Part shown: piece by piece, positions 41,818 through 50,152 of the stretch
How positions within the stretch are numbered: position 1 is the stretch's first letter
How the letters are laid out: every line of letters starts with the position of its first letter
From: Bdellovibrionales bacterium
GTDB lineage: Bacteria > Myxococcota > XYA12-FULL-58-9 > SYDY01
Length of the DNA: 53,098 nucleotides
Direction: 5' to 3'
Assembly (NCBI GenBank): GCA_005801425.1
Contig: SYDY01000095.1
Span: 1 to 53,098, forward strand
Position numbers and translations under genes: made by a program
Notes under the pieces: model-generated
The model's input: only the letters and a program-made list of their open reading frames with translations
Told to the model about the DNA's origin: nothing
The model's database searches: none

Positions 41818-41913
41818 AAGTTGCGTCTTTTCTTGAATAAAAATCCACGAAATATGTGCTTGTTACGCAACTTGTTTGAGCCCATTGACGATAATCAAGA
41901 CTGTGCATAGCCT
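41818..41913 (+). promoter_or_regulatory. Inverted repeat and possible promoter before the rod-like gene
   Basis: AAGTTGCGT (41818-41826) is exactly inverted as ACGCAACTT (41865-41873). Downstream, TTGACG (41885-41890) and TAGCCT (41908-41913) are 17 bases apart, a weak sigma-70-like pair placed 19 bases before the start codon at 41932. A regulator acting at the inverted repeat is conceivable. The rest of the 41776-41931 gap holds only a short AGGTG/CACCT hairpin. Confidence 0.35.
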
Positions 41914-41931
41914 TTCCTTGAGGGTCTGATC

Positions 41932-42423
41932 ATGGATGTTGCAGGTATTGGAAACGCCGCCAGCCAGCTGATGGACGATATGAAGAAGTCGTCGCAGCAA
42001 ACGACCGGACACCAGCAGGAAGAAGCACACCGTCTCGCCGCTGAATTTCAAGGTCGTCTGCAACAGACACGTGAAACCCAGCTTCATCAGCAAAAATTTG
42101 TGGTGAACAAGGCAGAACTGTTTCGCCGTGCACAGCAGGCAAGCAGTCATGGTGGCGCATTGGCTGCCGAAATTGGGTACACCAAACGCACACAACGCTC
42201 AACTCTCATAAAGACCATGAATAAGCTGATTCGTGGTCAAGATGAAATGACCACTATTATGGATCAGGCCATGTCCGGTAAGATGTTTACATCACCGGAA
42301 GTCCTCGCCATGCAGGCCAACGTGTTTCACTACGTCCAAGAACTCGAATATTCTGTCAAAATCCTGGATACCGTCGACAAAGGTACCAAACAAATTCTCA
42401 ATACCCAACTCGGTGGTGGTTGA
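41932..42423 (+). CDS. Possible type III secretion inner-rod (SctI/YscI-like) protein
   Basis: The 163-residue, leaderless helical protein starts MDVAGIGNAASQLMDDMKK and is Gln-rich in its first half. Its C-terminal part, residues about 100-163, resembles T3SS inner-rod subunits: GQDEMTTIMDQAMSGKMFTSPEVLAMQANVFHYVQEL, then a final amphipathic helix SVKILDTVDKGTKQILNTQL. Rod proteins have the same S-x-E-L/V-L-x-x-Q pattern and a closing helix ending in Q. They polymerise between the inner-membrane base and needle. No other T3SS gene is adjacent, and such helical patterns can mislead, so this is tentative. GAGGG lies seven bases upstream of ATG. Confidence 0.5.
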   Translation: MDVAGIGNAASQLMDDMKKSSQQTTGHQQEEAHRLAAEFQGRLQQTRETQLHQQKFVVNKAELFRRAQQASSHGGALAAEIGYTKRTQRSTLIKTMNKLIRGQDEMTTIMDQAMSGKMFTSPEVLAMQANVFHYVQELEYSVKILDTVDKGTKQILNTQLGGG

Positions 42424-42491
42424 TACTGGCCAAGGCCTTTGGCTGGGTGTAGCATTGCCTCGATATTGCATATCGCATGTCGGGAGCCGCT

Positions 42492-43265
42492 ATGCCTGGG
42501 TCAGCCGAAGATAAATCGACCCAAATTGGATTGGACGATGTGGCATTGTTTCGCTTTGCCATGTTGCCACAGCCCAATGACCAAACCTGCGGACCCACCT
42601 CACTCCATGCAGTCTATCGCTTTTTCAATGACGACATTTCATTGGAAGAAACCGTCAATTCGGTCACCTCGATCCCGACAGGGGGCACGGTGTCTGCGGC
42701 ACTTGGGACCCATGCATTGAGCCGGGGTTACAGTGCTACGTTGTATACCTACAATCTGCATGTGTTTGATCCCACCTGGTTTTTACCAGGCGTAAATCTC
42801 GATGATAAATTGAAACAAAGGCGCCAAGCGTTTCGTGGAAGTCGCAAACATTGTGTGACCATCGACCATTACCGACATTTTCTTGCCCTCGGTGGGCGCA
42901 TCATGTTTCAGGATCTGACAGCAGGCCTTTTGCGTGACATTTTAAAACGGCGTTTGCCTATTTTGACAGGCCTGTGTGCAACGTATTTATATCAGTGCGC
43001 ACGGGAACGAACAGAGAATGATCATGAAATTTATGATGACGTACGCGGAGAGTCCTGTGGGCACTTTGTGGTACTTAATGGGTATGATCCGGGGAGGCGA
43101 AGGGTTGCCATTGCTGATCCCCTTGCGAACAATCCGGGTTTCGGTGTCCAGCATTACACGGTCTCTATCGACCGCCTTATTGTCTCCATTATCTTGGGGG
43201 TCGTGACATTCGACGCGAACTTGCTTGTGATCGAACCCGGTTTGTCGCGGAGAACGCTCCGGTGA
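42492..43265 (+). CDS. C39-like cysteine peptidase
   Basis: Papain-like C39 peptidases cleave leader peptides, often after a double Gly. The 257-residue protein has the catalytic Cys in QPNDQTCGPTSLHAVYRFF (Cys33), the His in SCGHFVVLNGYD (His191) and the Asp in IADPLANN (Asp209), in C39 order and spacing. There is no transporter fused and no signal peptide, so it probably acts in the cytoplasm. ATG 42492 is chosen because GGGAG lies five bases upstream; ATG 42477 would add MSGAA. It overlaps the ATP-grasp gene by four bases, and the set of partner genes suggests it processes or hydrolyses a ligated peptide. Confidence 0.75.
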   Translation: MPGSAEDKSTQIGLDDVALFRFAMLPQPNDQTCGPTSLHAVYRFFNDDISLEETVNSVTSIPTGGTVSAALGTHALSRGYSATLYTYNLHVFDPTWFLPGVNLDDKLKQRRQAFRGSRKHCVTIDHYRHFLALGGRIMFQDLTAGLLRDILKRRLPILTGLCATYLYQCARERTENDHEIYDDVRGESCGHFVVLNGYDPGRRRVAIADPLANNPGFGVQHYTVSIDRLIVSIILGVVTFDANLLVIEPGLSRRTLR

Positions 43266-44713
43266 ATATTTTGGTTGTGGTAGACCGTCCTCAGGATTGG
43301 CCCTCGGAGTTTGAAGGGGCAGAGGTTGTTTTGGCCTCAGAGTATCTTTGCGACCAGCGTTTTATCGAAAGACGTCGGGCGAAGGTGTTTAATCTCTGCA
43401 ACAGCTACCAGTACCAAACCACAGGGTATTACGTGTCATTGTTGGCTGAAGCCCGTGGACACAGACCATTGCCTGCGGTGATCACCATTGAAGATCTGCG
43501 TATTTCCAGCATGCAGCGTTGGGCGGCTGAAGGCATTGGTTCTTTGGTGCAGCGATCTTTAAAAGGTATCAAAGCCGATAGATTTACGCTGAGTATTTAT
43601 TTCGGCCATAATATGGCGCGTACTTATGATCGTCTTGCATCGGCGATTTTTAATCGATTTCCGGCACCCCTTCTTCGTGCAGAGTTTGTTCGTACGGCAG
43701 AACAGTGGCATTTGCGTGGTGTGGCGGTGATTGCAAGTGGCGAAGTGCCCGATACGCATCGTCCCTTTGTGGGAATGCAGGCGAAGCGTTATTTTGAGAG
43801 GCCAGCCCGCCGGACACCGCGTGCGCCACGTTATGATATGGCAATTTTGGTTGATCCTGAAGAGAGGGATTCACCGTCATCGCCTGAAGCCATCGAACGA
43901 TTTATTGCGGCAGCACGCAAGCACGATATCGCTGCCTGGACCATTGGTCGGCATGAACTCGGTCGTTTGGCCGAATACGATGCGCTGTTTATTCGCGCGA
44001 CCACCAACGTCAATCATTTTACGTATCGATTTGCACGGCGTGCAGAGGCTTTGGGCCTGGTGGTGATCGACGATCCGGTGTCCATCGTGCGCTGCACGAA
44101 TAAAGTGTATCAAGCAGAAATTTTTGCGCGGCATCAGCTGGCATGTCCTAAAACCATGGTGGTGGCGCGCGGCAATGTGCGCGAAGCGGTGCAACGTTTG
44201 GGCTTGCCCTGTGTTGTTAAATTGCCGGACAGCAGCTTTTCAGCAGGCGTACGCAAAGCCGAAACCATGGAAGAGTTGGACAGTATCGTTGCAGGCTACT
44301 TTGCACAGTCTGAACTGCTTGTGGTCCAATCGTTTATCCCCTCGGAATTTGACTGGCGGGTAGGGGTTCTTGACGGCAAACCTATTTTCGTTTGCAAATA
44401 TTTTATGAGCAAGGGCCACTGGCAGATCCAGCAGGTCACAAGCCAGGGAACCCGTGAAATGGGCACCTTTGTGACACTTGCGGTGGAATTTGCACCCAAA
44501 GATGTGGTGGATTTGGCGCTTCGTGCAGCACGCGCAATTGGCAATGGTCTGTATGGTGTTGATATTAAAGAAACACCGTATGGGTTGATGGTGATGGAAG
44601 TGAACGACAACCCCAACATTGATGCTGGGGTCGAAGACCAAATCCTCAAAGGTGCGCTGTATGAGCGTGTGATGGATGTGTTCTATGAACGGTTGCAGCA
44701 ACAGCGTAGCTGA
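43262..44713 (+). CDS. RimK-like ATP-grasp ligase with RLAN-type N-terminus
   Basis: ATP-grasp RimK relatives join an amino acid (often glutamate) to a carboxylate using ATP. Of 483 residues, about 1-180 form the N-terminal domain found in this subgroup (MNILVVVDRPQDWP; VFNLCNSYQYQTTGYYVSLLAEARG). The ATP-grasp domain follows: NKVYQAEIFARHQLACPKTMVV, LPCVVKLPDSSFSAGV, VVQSFIPSEFDWRVGVLDG, and the metal-binding end YGVDIKETPYGLMVMEVNDNPNID with Glu/Asn ligands. The substrate is unknown. The start is GTG, overlapping the peptidase stop (GTGA), with GGAG about eight bases upstream. It is the second gene of the four-gene cluster. Confidence 0.85.
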   Translation: MNILVVVDRPQDWPSEFEGAEVVLASEYLCDQRFIERRRAKVFNLCNSYQYQTTGYYVSLLAEARGHRPLPAVITIEDLRISSMQRWAAEGIGSLVQRSLKGIKADRFTLSIYFGHNMARTYDRLASAIFNRFPAPLLRAEFVRTAEQWHLRGVAVIASGEVPDTHRPFVGMQAKRYFERPARRTPRAPRYDMAILVDPEERDSPSSPEAIERFIAAARKHDIAAWTIGRHELGRLAEYDALFIRATTNVNHFTYRFARRAEALGLVVIDDPVSIVRCTNKVYQAEIFARHQLACPKTMVVARGNVREAVQRLGLPCVVKLPDSSFSAGVRKAETMEELDSIVAGYFAQSELLVVQSFIPSEFDWRVGVLDGKPIFVCKYFMSKGHWQIQQVTSQGTREMGTFVTLAVEFAPKDVVDLALRAARAIGNGLYGVDIKETPYGLMVMEVNDNPNIDAGVEDQILKGALYERVMDVFYERLQQQRS

Positions 44714-44735
44714 TGGTCTCTATTAAGGGGCACGC

Positions 44736-45968
44736 ATGCTTTCATTGTTTCAAGGACATGGGATTGAGCTTGAGTACATGATTGTGGATGCTGAGAGCCT
44801 GCGTGTGGCTCCTCTCTGCGATCGTTTGTTGGCCGCTGCCGGTGATGATGGAGGCGGGGTTGTTGATTTTGATGACATCGGATGGTCGCGGGAACTTGCG
44901 CGCCATGTCGTCGAATTGAAAACCAGCGGCCCTGTAGCACATCTTGCGGGTGTTGCTGAGCACTTTAACAAACACATCTTACGCATGGAATCGATTTTAC
45001 GCCCCATGGGTGCTCTGTTGCTCCCTGGGGCGATGCATCCGTGGATGGATCCTGAGCACGATTTTCAGGTATGGCCCCATGAAGGCTCAGACGTTTACGA
45101 TGCATTTGATCGTATTTTTGGTTGCAAAGGCCACGGATGGTCCAACTTGCAATCCATGCATATCAATCTGCCATTTGCCAACGACGATGAATTTGCACGT
45201 TTGCATACAGCCATGCGGCTTGTGATGCCTATTATCCCAGCACTTTCAGCGAGCTCACCCTTTCGTGAAGGAAAATTTGTCGCCATGGATACACGGCTTA
45301 TGGTGTATCGCGACAATGCCAAAAAAATTCCGTCGGTATCCGGGCTTGTGATCCCTGATCTTGTTTTGAGCCAAGCGGCGTATCAAACACAGATCTTAGA
45401 TCCTATTTATCGCGATATGGCTCCGTTTGATCCCGAAGGTGTGCTTGCCCATGAATGGGTCAATGCACGCGGTTGCATTGCGCGCTTTGATCGCATGGCC
45501 ATTGAGATGCGTGTGATCGATGTACAAGAATGTCCTGCAGCCGATCTCGCCATCGCATCGCTTGTCACAGCGGTCATCAAAGCACTTGTGGAAGAACGTT
45601 TCTCATCTGCAAACGCTCAGCAGGCATTGTCTACACCTGCATTGGCCGCGTTGCTTGAACGATCGATCCGCGATGCAGAGTGTGCTGTCATCGACGACAG
45701 TGCTTATTTACGGGCACTGGGTTTGTCTTCTGTGACATCAATGAGCGCGGGTGAGATATGGCGCGATTTGGCGAAGCGAGTGGCAGATTGGTCGCCGGAT
45801 GTGGTGGCTTATAGCAAGCCTCTGCAGGTGATTCTACGTGAAGGTCCTCTTGCCAGGCGGCTTGTGAAGTCCGCAGGGGAGAGTCCTTCACGTGCGTCGC
45901 TGAAGTCGGCTTATACGGAGATGGCATCATGCCTCAGCAAGGGAACCATGTTTGGCGCGATCGCGTGA
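44736..45968 (+). CDS. GCS2-family glutamate-cysteine ligase-like enzyme
   Basis: GCS2 enzymes are ATP-dependent ligases related to glutamine synthetase, usually forming gamma-glutamyl amide bonds. The 410-residue product has GHGIELEYMIVDAESLRV at the start with the metal-binding Glu pair, then SNLQSMHINLPF, PALSASSPFREGKFV, and FDRMAIEMRVIDVQECPAAD. Members next to ATP-grasp and amidohydrolase genes are thought to act on other amines, so true glutathione synthesis is not assured. AAGGGG precedes the ATG. Its 3' end overlaps the next gene by 40 bases. Confidence 0.82.
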   Translation: MLSLFQGHGIELEYMIVDAESLRVAPLCDRLLAAAGDDGGGVVDFDDIGWSRELARHVVELKTSGPVAHLAGVAEHFNKHILRMESILRPMGALLLPGAMHPWMDPEHDFQVWPHEGSDVYDAFDRIFGCKGHGWSNLQSMHINLPFANDDEFARLHTAMRLVMPIIPALSASSPFREGKFVAMDTRLMVYRDNAKKIPSVSGLVIPDLVLSQAAYQTQILDPIYRDMAPFDPEGVLAHEWVNARGCIARFDRMAIEMRVIDVQECPAADLAIASLVTAVIKALVEERFSSANAQQALSTPALAALLERSIRDAECAVIDDSAYLRALGLSSVTSMSAGEIWRDLAKRVADWSPDVVAYSKPLQVILREGPLARRLVKSAGESPSRASLKSAYTEMASCLSKGTMFGAIA

Positions 45969-46630
45969 TTTTAACATGCGAGCATGCAACCAATCATGTT
46001 CCACCGCGGTATGCGGCGCTGTTTGACTCAGACCACGCGCGAAGTGCACTGCAAAGCCATCGCGGTTACGATATCGGTGCAAAGAATGTTGCGCTCGCAC
46101 TGGCGCGTGCATGGAACGTGCCACTGATATGTGGAAACATCACGCGCCTTGCCATTGATCTCAATCGGTCCGAAAATCATCGTGCCGTTTTTTCTGAATT
46201 TACGAAAACGGCATCCCATGAAATGCGTGAGGCATTGCGTGTTGATTTTCATCAAGCCCACTGGAACAATGTGATCACACGCATTGAGGAAATGCACACA
46301 AAGTATCGTCAGGTGATCCATATTGCCGTGCACAGTTTTACACCAGAACTTGACGGTGTTGTGCGTGATGCCGATATCGGCCTTTTGTATGATCCTTCAC
46401 GCAAAGAAGAACGCGCTTTGACCATGGCATGGAAAAAATCGATTGACCCAAAATGGCGCGTACGGTGCAATTACCCATACCGTGGTGCGACCGATGGATT
46501 TCCTACAGCACTTCGCAAACGCTGGCCTGCATCGCGCTATGTTGGCATTGAACTGGAAATCAATCAACGTGTTGTGTCAGATCTATCTGTCGTTGAAGAT
46601 CTCGCAACGCTTCATTGGCCTCGCTTTTAA
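45929..46630 (+). CDS. N-formylglutamate amidohydrolase-like zinc hydrolase
   Basis: This family hydrolyses N-formyl-L-glutamate or related N-acyl amino acids. The 233-residue sequence shows VILTCEHATNHVPPRY, SHRGYDIGAKNVALALA, ITRLAIDLNRSENH and VIHIAVHSFTPELDGVVRDADIGLLYDP, the order seen in PF05013. Histidines and acidic residues in EHA, SHRGYD and HSF are likely metal ligands. No histidine-utilisation genes are near, so the classic role is unlikely; in this cluster it may release or trim a glutamyl product. It overlaps the ligase gene by 40 bases and the convergent gene by 71 bases. Confidence 0.85.
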   Translation: MPQQGNHVWRDRVILTCEHATNHVPPRYAALFDSDHARSALQSHRGYDIGAKNVALALARAWNVPLICGNITRLAIDLNRSENHRAVFSEFTKTASHEMREALRVDFHQAHWNNVITRIEEMHTKYRQVIHIAVHSFTPELDGVVRDADIGLLYDPSRKEERALTMAWKKSIDPKWRVRCNYPYRGATDGFPTALRKRWPASRYVGIELEINQRVVSDLSVVEDLATLHWPRF

Positions 46631-47528
46631 AGTATTCAACCGTGCTTTCTTGGTTTAATGGATGGTGCGTGTGGTGGTCCACACATCGCTTAAATAGATC
46701 TTCAATGGTTGCCGAAAATTGAACCAATATAGCTTGCAGTTCAGGCTTCTGTACTCCAAGACCGATGCAAGGATTTGCGATCCGATCCATGGCATTTTCT
46801 TGCCAATCTTGTCCCTCCCTGCTCAGGTGATCATGGTTATGAATCAGCTCCGCCAGGCCCTCCAAAGCATTTTGGAGGTGGGTGAGCTCGTTTCCATGAA
46901 CCGGCAATGACATCAGGGCTCTCATCGCGGGGATATCGCCTAGTTGTTCTGATTTTTGGACAGAACGGTCGGTGGTTTGAAATTTCCGGAGCGTGGATGG
47001 CAATGGGGCGGACTCAGGCTTTGGGGGTTTTAAACTTGATTTTAAGGGCCCATCAGCACGCGCTGGTGCTTGGAAATGATCAGCTGCGGCGGATGGTTCA
47101 TCTGGTTTGAGAAGATCTTGCGTGAAACCTATCAACGTTTCACAAAAACAGAGCATCGATCGGAGTTCGGTGACTTCTTGGGGCGTGGCGGTGGCTTCTT
47201 GGGATGTGAATGCTGCACTTGCTTTGGTTAGTGACCTTTGGATAGTTCGAAGTGCTGCCTCTCTTTCATCATCATCTGCATCCCACACATTATCTATGGC
47301 CAGTAAAGGGGCTTTAATGGGTGTCGCATTGATATGACGAAATGTTCCCATAAACTTTTCGAGCGCAGCAAGCGCATGCTCTTGGGATGCTTCATCGCTG
47401 GTATCTTCCAAGGATGCTTTGACGGCCACTGCAGCGATGTGTTCTCGGTTTGGAATGACTCTTGTCGAATTTGCTTCTGGAAATTGTACGCGAGGCCTTT
47501 CTGTGGGGCTGGATGAACGGGATGTCAT
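46560..47528 (-). CDS. Unknown soluble protein, paralogue A of the IPNRE/HGNE family
   Basis: The 322-residue product starts MTSRSSSPTERPRVQF, with no Sec signal, and is largely helical with a Pro/Ser linker near 150-185. It is paralogous to the next upstream gene. IPNREHIAAVAVKASL with SDEASQEHALAALEKF (25-59) matches IPNREQLCIHAICASL with SDEAAMNHARDALKQY. NVWDADDDEREAAL matches SVWNADGPETRVEAL, and HGNELTHLQNALEGLAELIHNHD matches HGNEFHLIQDALKGMAELLIHPD. Family and role unknown. Its last 71 bases are antisense to the amidohydrolase gene. The Ser-rich N-terminus fits the leaderless set. Confidence 0.7.
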   Translation of the reverse strand: MTSRSSSPTERPRVQFPEANSTRVIPNREHIAAVAVKASLEDTSDEASQEHALAALEKFMGTFRHINATPIKAPLLAIDNVWDADDDEREAALRTIQRSLTKASAAFTSQEATATPQEVTELRSMLCFCETLIGFTQDLLKPDEPSAAADHFQAPARADGPLKSSLKPPKPESAPLPSTLRKFQTTDRSVQKSEQLGDIPAMRALMSLPVHGNELTHLQNALEGLAELIHNHDHLSREGQDWQENAMDRIANPCIGLGVQKPELQAILVQFSATIEDLFKRCVDHHTHHPLNQESTVEYFKSEANEALRDLQRQIDLTQHVD

Positions 47529-47600
47529 GTTTATATTATGCTTCGAATTCTTATTATTTCAGTAGGATATGAAATTAAATCGTCATTCGATGTATGGAAA

Positions 47601-47685
47601 TATAGCCTCTTAGGCTCCACTCCACTTTGCGCAGCAAGGGGGAGTCGCTGAGCGAAGCTCAGCGGTGGGGGTTCGGTTGAGTGAT
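47601..47685. repeat. Multi-hairpin intergenic repeat
   Basis: AGCCT-CTT-AGGCT, then an imperfect CTCC...GGGGGAG hairpin with TTTGCGCAGCAA in the loop, then the perfect CGCTGAGC-GAA-GCTCAGCG (47646-47664). It occupies the gap between the two paralogues (47529-47690), which otherwise holds no gene. It looks like a dispersed repeat of the same general kind as the GTAGGGGC set but of different sequence. Confidence 0.6.
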
Positions 47686-47690
47686 TTGTT

Positions 47691-48722
47691 TTAGATTTCT
47701 GTCGTATAAAATATTTCGGCAATCAATTCATCGAAAGCTTCGTGGGTTGCTTTGTTAAATGGTTCGATAGATATTTTAAGGTTAGGGTTATCCTTCCTCT
47801 CCCCAATAAACGCCGAAAATAATTTTTCAATGCGACTTTTGAATTTCTCAAGAGGATTTTTTAATGCAGGATGTATCAAGGCGAGAGAGTCACAGTGGTC
47901 ATGAATGCGCTCGAGCGCCATTCTTTGCCTGGTTTCTGCGCTAAAAAAATCAGGATGGATCAAGAGTTCAGCCATTCCCTTCAATGCATCTTGAATGAGA
48001 TGGAATTCATTTCCATGAATATGAAGCGAATCTAAAATTTCAAATGGACTTGGTACAGGGTTTCGATCGCGTTCTTGCAGTCTTGCGGATTTATCATTGG
48101 GATGTATCCGTCTGGCAGGAAGAATGGGTATTTCGGTATGGGATGGGATTGGGAATCTGGTTGTTGGTTTTATATTGGATTTTTGTAATTCGTCTTTATC
48201 GACTTGGCGCATAGAGGCTTGCGCTTGATCGGGTAAAAACGATGTATGTTCAGATCCCTCAAGAAAACTCTTAGCGGCGTTGAATAGTGTTTCGCAGAAA
48301 TGTATGGCCGATTGAAATTCAGAAAATTGTTTTGGATCTCGGTATTCTGGGGGTTGGGAATACGTAAATTTCGACTTCTCTTCTAATTTCTTCAGTGACG
48401 ATTCGATCGTTTTTACGATTTGATTCAATGCTTCGACCCTTGTTTCGGGACCATCGGCATTCCACACGCTCTCGATGGCAGGCAGTATCGCAAGGACAAG
48501 CTTACTGTTCAGCCAGGTAAGGGTGCCTGCGTATTGTTTGAGTGCATCACGGGCATGGTTCATGGCAGCTTCATCGCTTGCGGGGGGCAGCGATGCACAA
48601 ATCGCGTGGATACAGAGCTGTTCCCTGTTGGGGATGCCAAGTTCCTTGGTTAATGCCTCTTCTTCGTGAAACTTAACCTTGGATCCGGAGGGAAGGGGGG
48701 GAAGACTTGCCATGTCTATCAT
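47691..48722 (-). CDS. Unknown soluble protein, paralogue B of the IPNRE/HGNE family
   Basis: About 343 residues, helical, Lys/Glu-rich, without signal or membrane segment. Shared blocks with the downstream paralogue are the IPNREQL region near the N-terminus, the AIHFCETLFNAAKSFL region (paralogue: MLCFCETLIGFTQDLL), and HGNEFHLIQDALKGMAELL in the C-terminal half; a Pro-rich linker separates the two halves in both. Start uncertain: ATG 48722 (MIDMASL) and ATG 48713 (MASL) both lack a clear Shine-Dalgarno, and the frame opens at a TTG further up. No family recognised. Confidence 0.68.
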   Translation of the reverse strand: MIDMASLPPLPSGSKVKFHEEEALTKELGIPNREQLCIHAICASLPPASDEAAMNHARDALKQYAGTLTWLNSKLVLAILPAIESVWNADGPETRVEALNQIVKTIESSLKKLEEKSKFTYSQPPEYRDPKQFSEFQSAIHFCETLFNAAKSFLEGSEHTSFLPDQAQASMRQVDKDELQKSNIKPTTRFPIPSHTEIPILPARRIHPNDKSARLQERDRNPVPSPFEILDSLHIHGNEFHLIQDALKGMAELLIHPDFFSAETRQRMALERIHDHCDSLALIHPALKNPLEKFKSRIEKLFSAFIGERKDNPNLKISIEPFNKATHEAFDELIAEIFYTTEI

Positions 48723-48791
48723 TTTACAACGTTCGACCACGAAATGCCGGGTATTTTTTGTGCAGTCCAAAAGGTGGGAATATAGACCCCC

Positions 48792-50144
48792 ATGAAGATA
48801 TTATTGTGTCACAAAAAGTTATCAATTATCACAGTGATACTTGTCGCAGGGGTTGTTATCGCGGCCACGCCATTGCCTGGGCCTGTAGCAAGCAATACGA
48901 CACCTTTGGCCTCACCCGCGTTTGTTCAAGAAATGAATCGGCTCATTCAGGCGAAGCCTGCGATCATGAAAAAGGCGAACGATATCCTCAAGCAACGCTA
49001 TGACCTTTCGGGAAAAACGGATCCGAACGTACGCATGTCCGGGGGGCGCAAGGCCGTTCCGGTAGGGCCGACCGCGCGGCTTGCGAAGGGGATCACCTGG
49101 GCCTCGCTTGAGGCCATGCCTCCTCCCGAGATCAAGCAACGCAACCTCTTCCCCTATCTTCCTCTACCGCATCCATTGGAGCCTGAAGGAGGTGGTATGG
49201 TATTTCCACCCTCACAACTTAAGACACATCCCGAGTTGGATCGTGTGGACGTGGCGTTTGATATTCCAGACGCGTATCTCCCAGAGTTTCCACCTTTGCT
49301 CTTTTTGACGACGCATGCCGGTCGTGAAGTTTCGCAGGGCCAGGAGATCACGCTTGATACCTACTATCCGTTGTTTAAAGATATTCTGACGCCGTTGCAG
49401 CTTGATGGCTTGCGGCTTCTCGTCACACCATTTCCGCAGCAGCAATTCAACCAGACGGATGATCGCGTTGCATGGTCTGCCGCCAGCGCTGTGACGTGTT
49501 TCTCGTGCCACGTGAATGGCCACACAACGGGACAGTTTCATCGTGTGCCCGATGTTCGGCCGCATGCCGAACGTCAACGTATCGATACGGTAAGTTTGCG
49601 TGGTGTGTTTACCCAGCGAACCTTTGGTTCTAAACGTAATTTGCGTTCCCTCGAAGATTTTACAGAGGTTGAAAACAACACCGCCTACTTCGATGGCGAT
49701 GATGTGATAGCAAAGAAAAAAGGCGCACGTCATTTCAACCGCGAGGAGCTGGCTGCCATGGCAGCCTTCCAAAATATTATTGATTTTCCCCCTGCGGTGA
49801 AGATCCTTCCTACGGGAGATCTCGATCGAACCAAAGCCACATCAGCCGAGCTGCGTGGCGAAGCACTTTTTCGTGGTAAGGCCCAATGCGTGAGTTGTCA
49901 CGGAGGGGTGTACTTCACCGACAACCTATCCCACGATCTCCAAGTTGAACGATTTTATCATGGTCGTCCTGAAGGGATCTTCAAGACATTTCCGCTTCGC
50001 GGCATCAAAGATTCACCACCGTATTTGCATGACGGTCGCTTGCTTACCCTTGAAGATACCGTGGAGTTTTTTAACCTTGTTCTCGAAACAAAACTCAATG
50101 CCACGGAGAAGATCGATCTTGTGGCCTACCTGCGGGCTTTGTGA
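48792..50144 (+). CDS. Di-haem cytochrome c, peroxidase/MauG-related
   Basis: Exported electron-transfer protein of 450 residues. The N-terminus (MKILLCHKKLSIITVILVAGVVIAA) is a Sec signal. Two CxxCH haem-binding motifs are seen, CFSCH at 236-240 and CVSCH at 366-370. The region FKTFPLRGIKDSPPYLHDGRLLTLEDTVEFFN near the end is characteristic of cytochrome c peroxidase/MauG proteins. The ~190-residue segment before the first haem, Pro-rich (PYLPLPHPLEPEGGG), is not typical. It may reduce peroxide or modify a protein; which is not clear. It is followed after eight bases by a sensor kinase that may be co-expressed. Confidence 0.85.
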   Translation: MKILLCHKKLSIITVILVAGVVIAATPLPGPVASNTTPLASPAFVQEMNRLIQAKPAIMKKANDILKQRYDLSGKTDPNVRMSGGRKAVPVGPTARLAKGITWASLEAMPPPEIKQRNLFPYLPLPHPLEPEGGGMVFPPSQLKTHPELDRVDVAFDIPDAYLPEFPPLLFLTTHAGREVSQGQEITLDTYYPLFKDILTPLQLDGLRLLVTPFPQQQFNQTDDRVAWSAASAVTCFSCHVNGHTTGQFHRVPDVRPHAERQRIDTVSLRGVFTQRTFGSKRNLRSLEDFTEVENNTAYFDGDDVIAKKKGARHFNREELAAMAAFQNIIDFPPAVKILPTGDLDRTKATSAELRGEALFRGKAQCVSCHGGVYFTDNLSHDLQVERFYHGRPEGIFKTFPLRGIKDSPPYLHDGRLLTLEDTVEFFNLVLETKLNATEKIDLVAYLRAL

Positions 50145-50152
50145 GATCTTAA

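Noticed and set aside
45929-46630. hutG-type histidine degradation role for the amidohydrolase
   Set aside because: No other histidine-utilisation genes are present, and the gene is locked into the ligase cluster.
49212-49772. Minus-strand frame of 186 codons
   Set aside because: Antisense to the cytochrome c gene, whose haem motifs and signal peptide are unmistakable.
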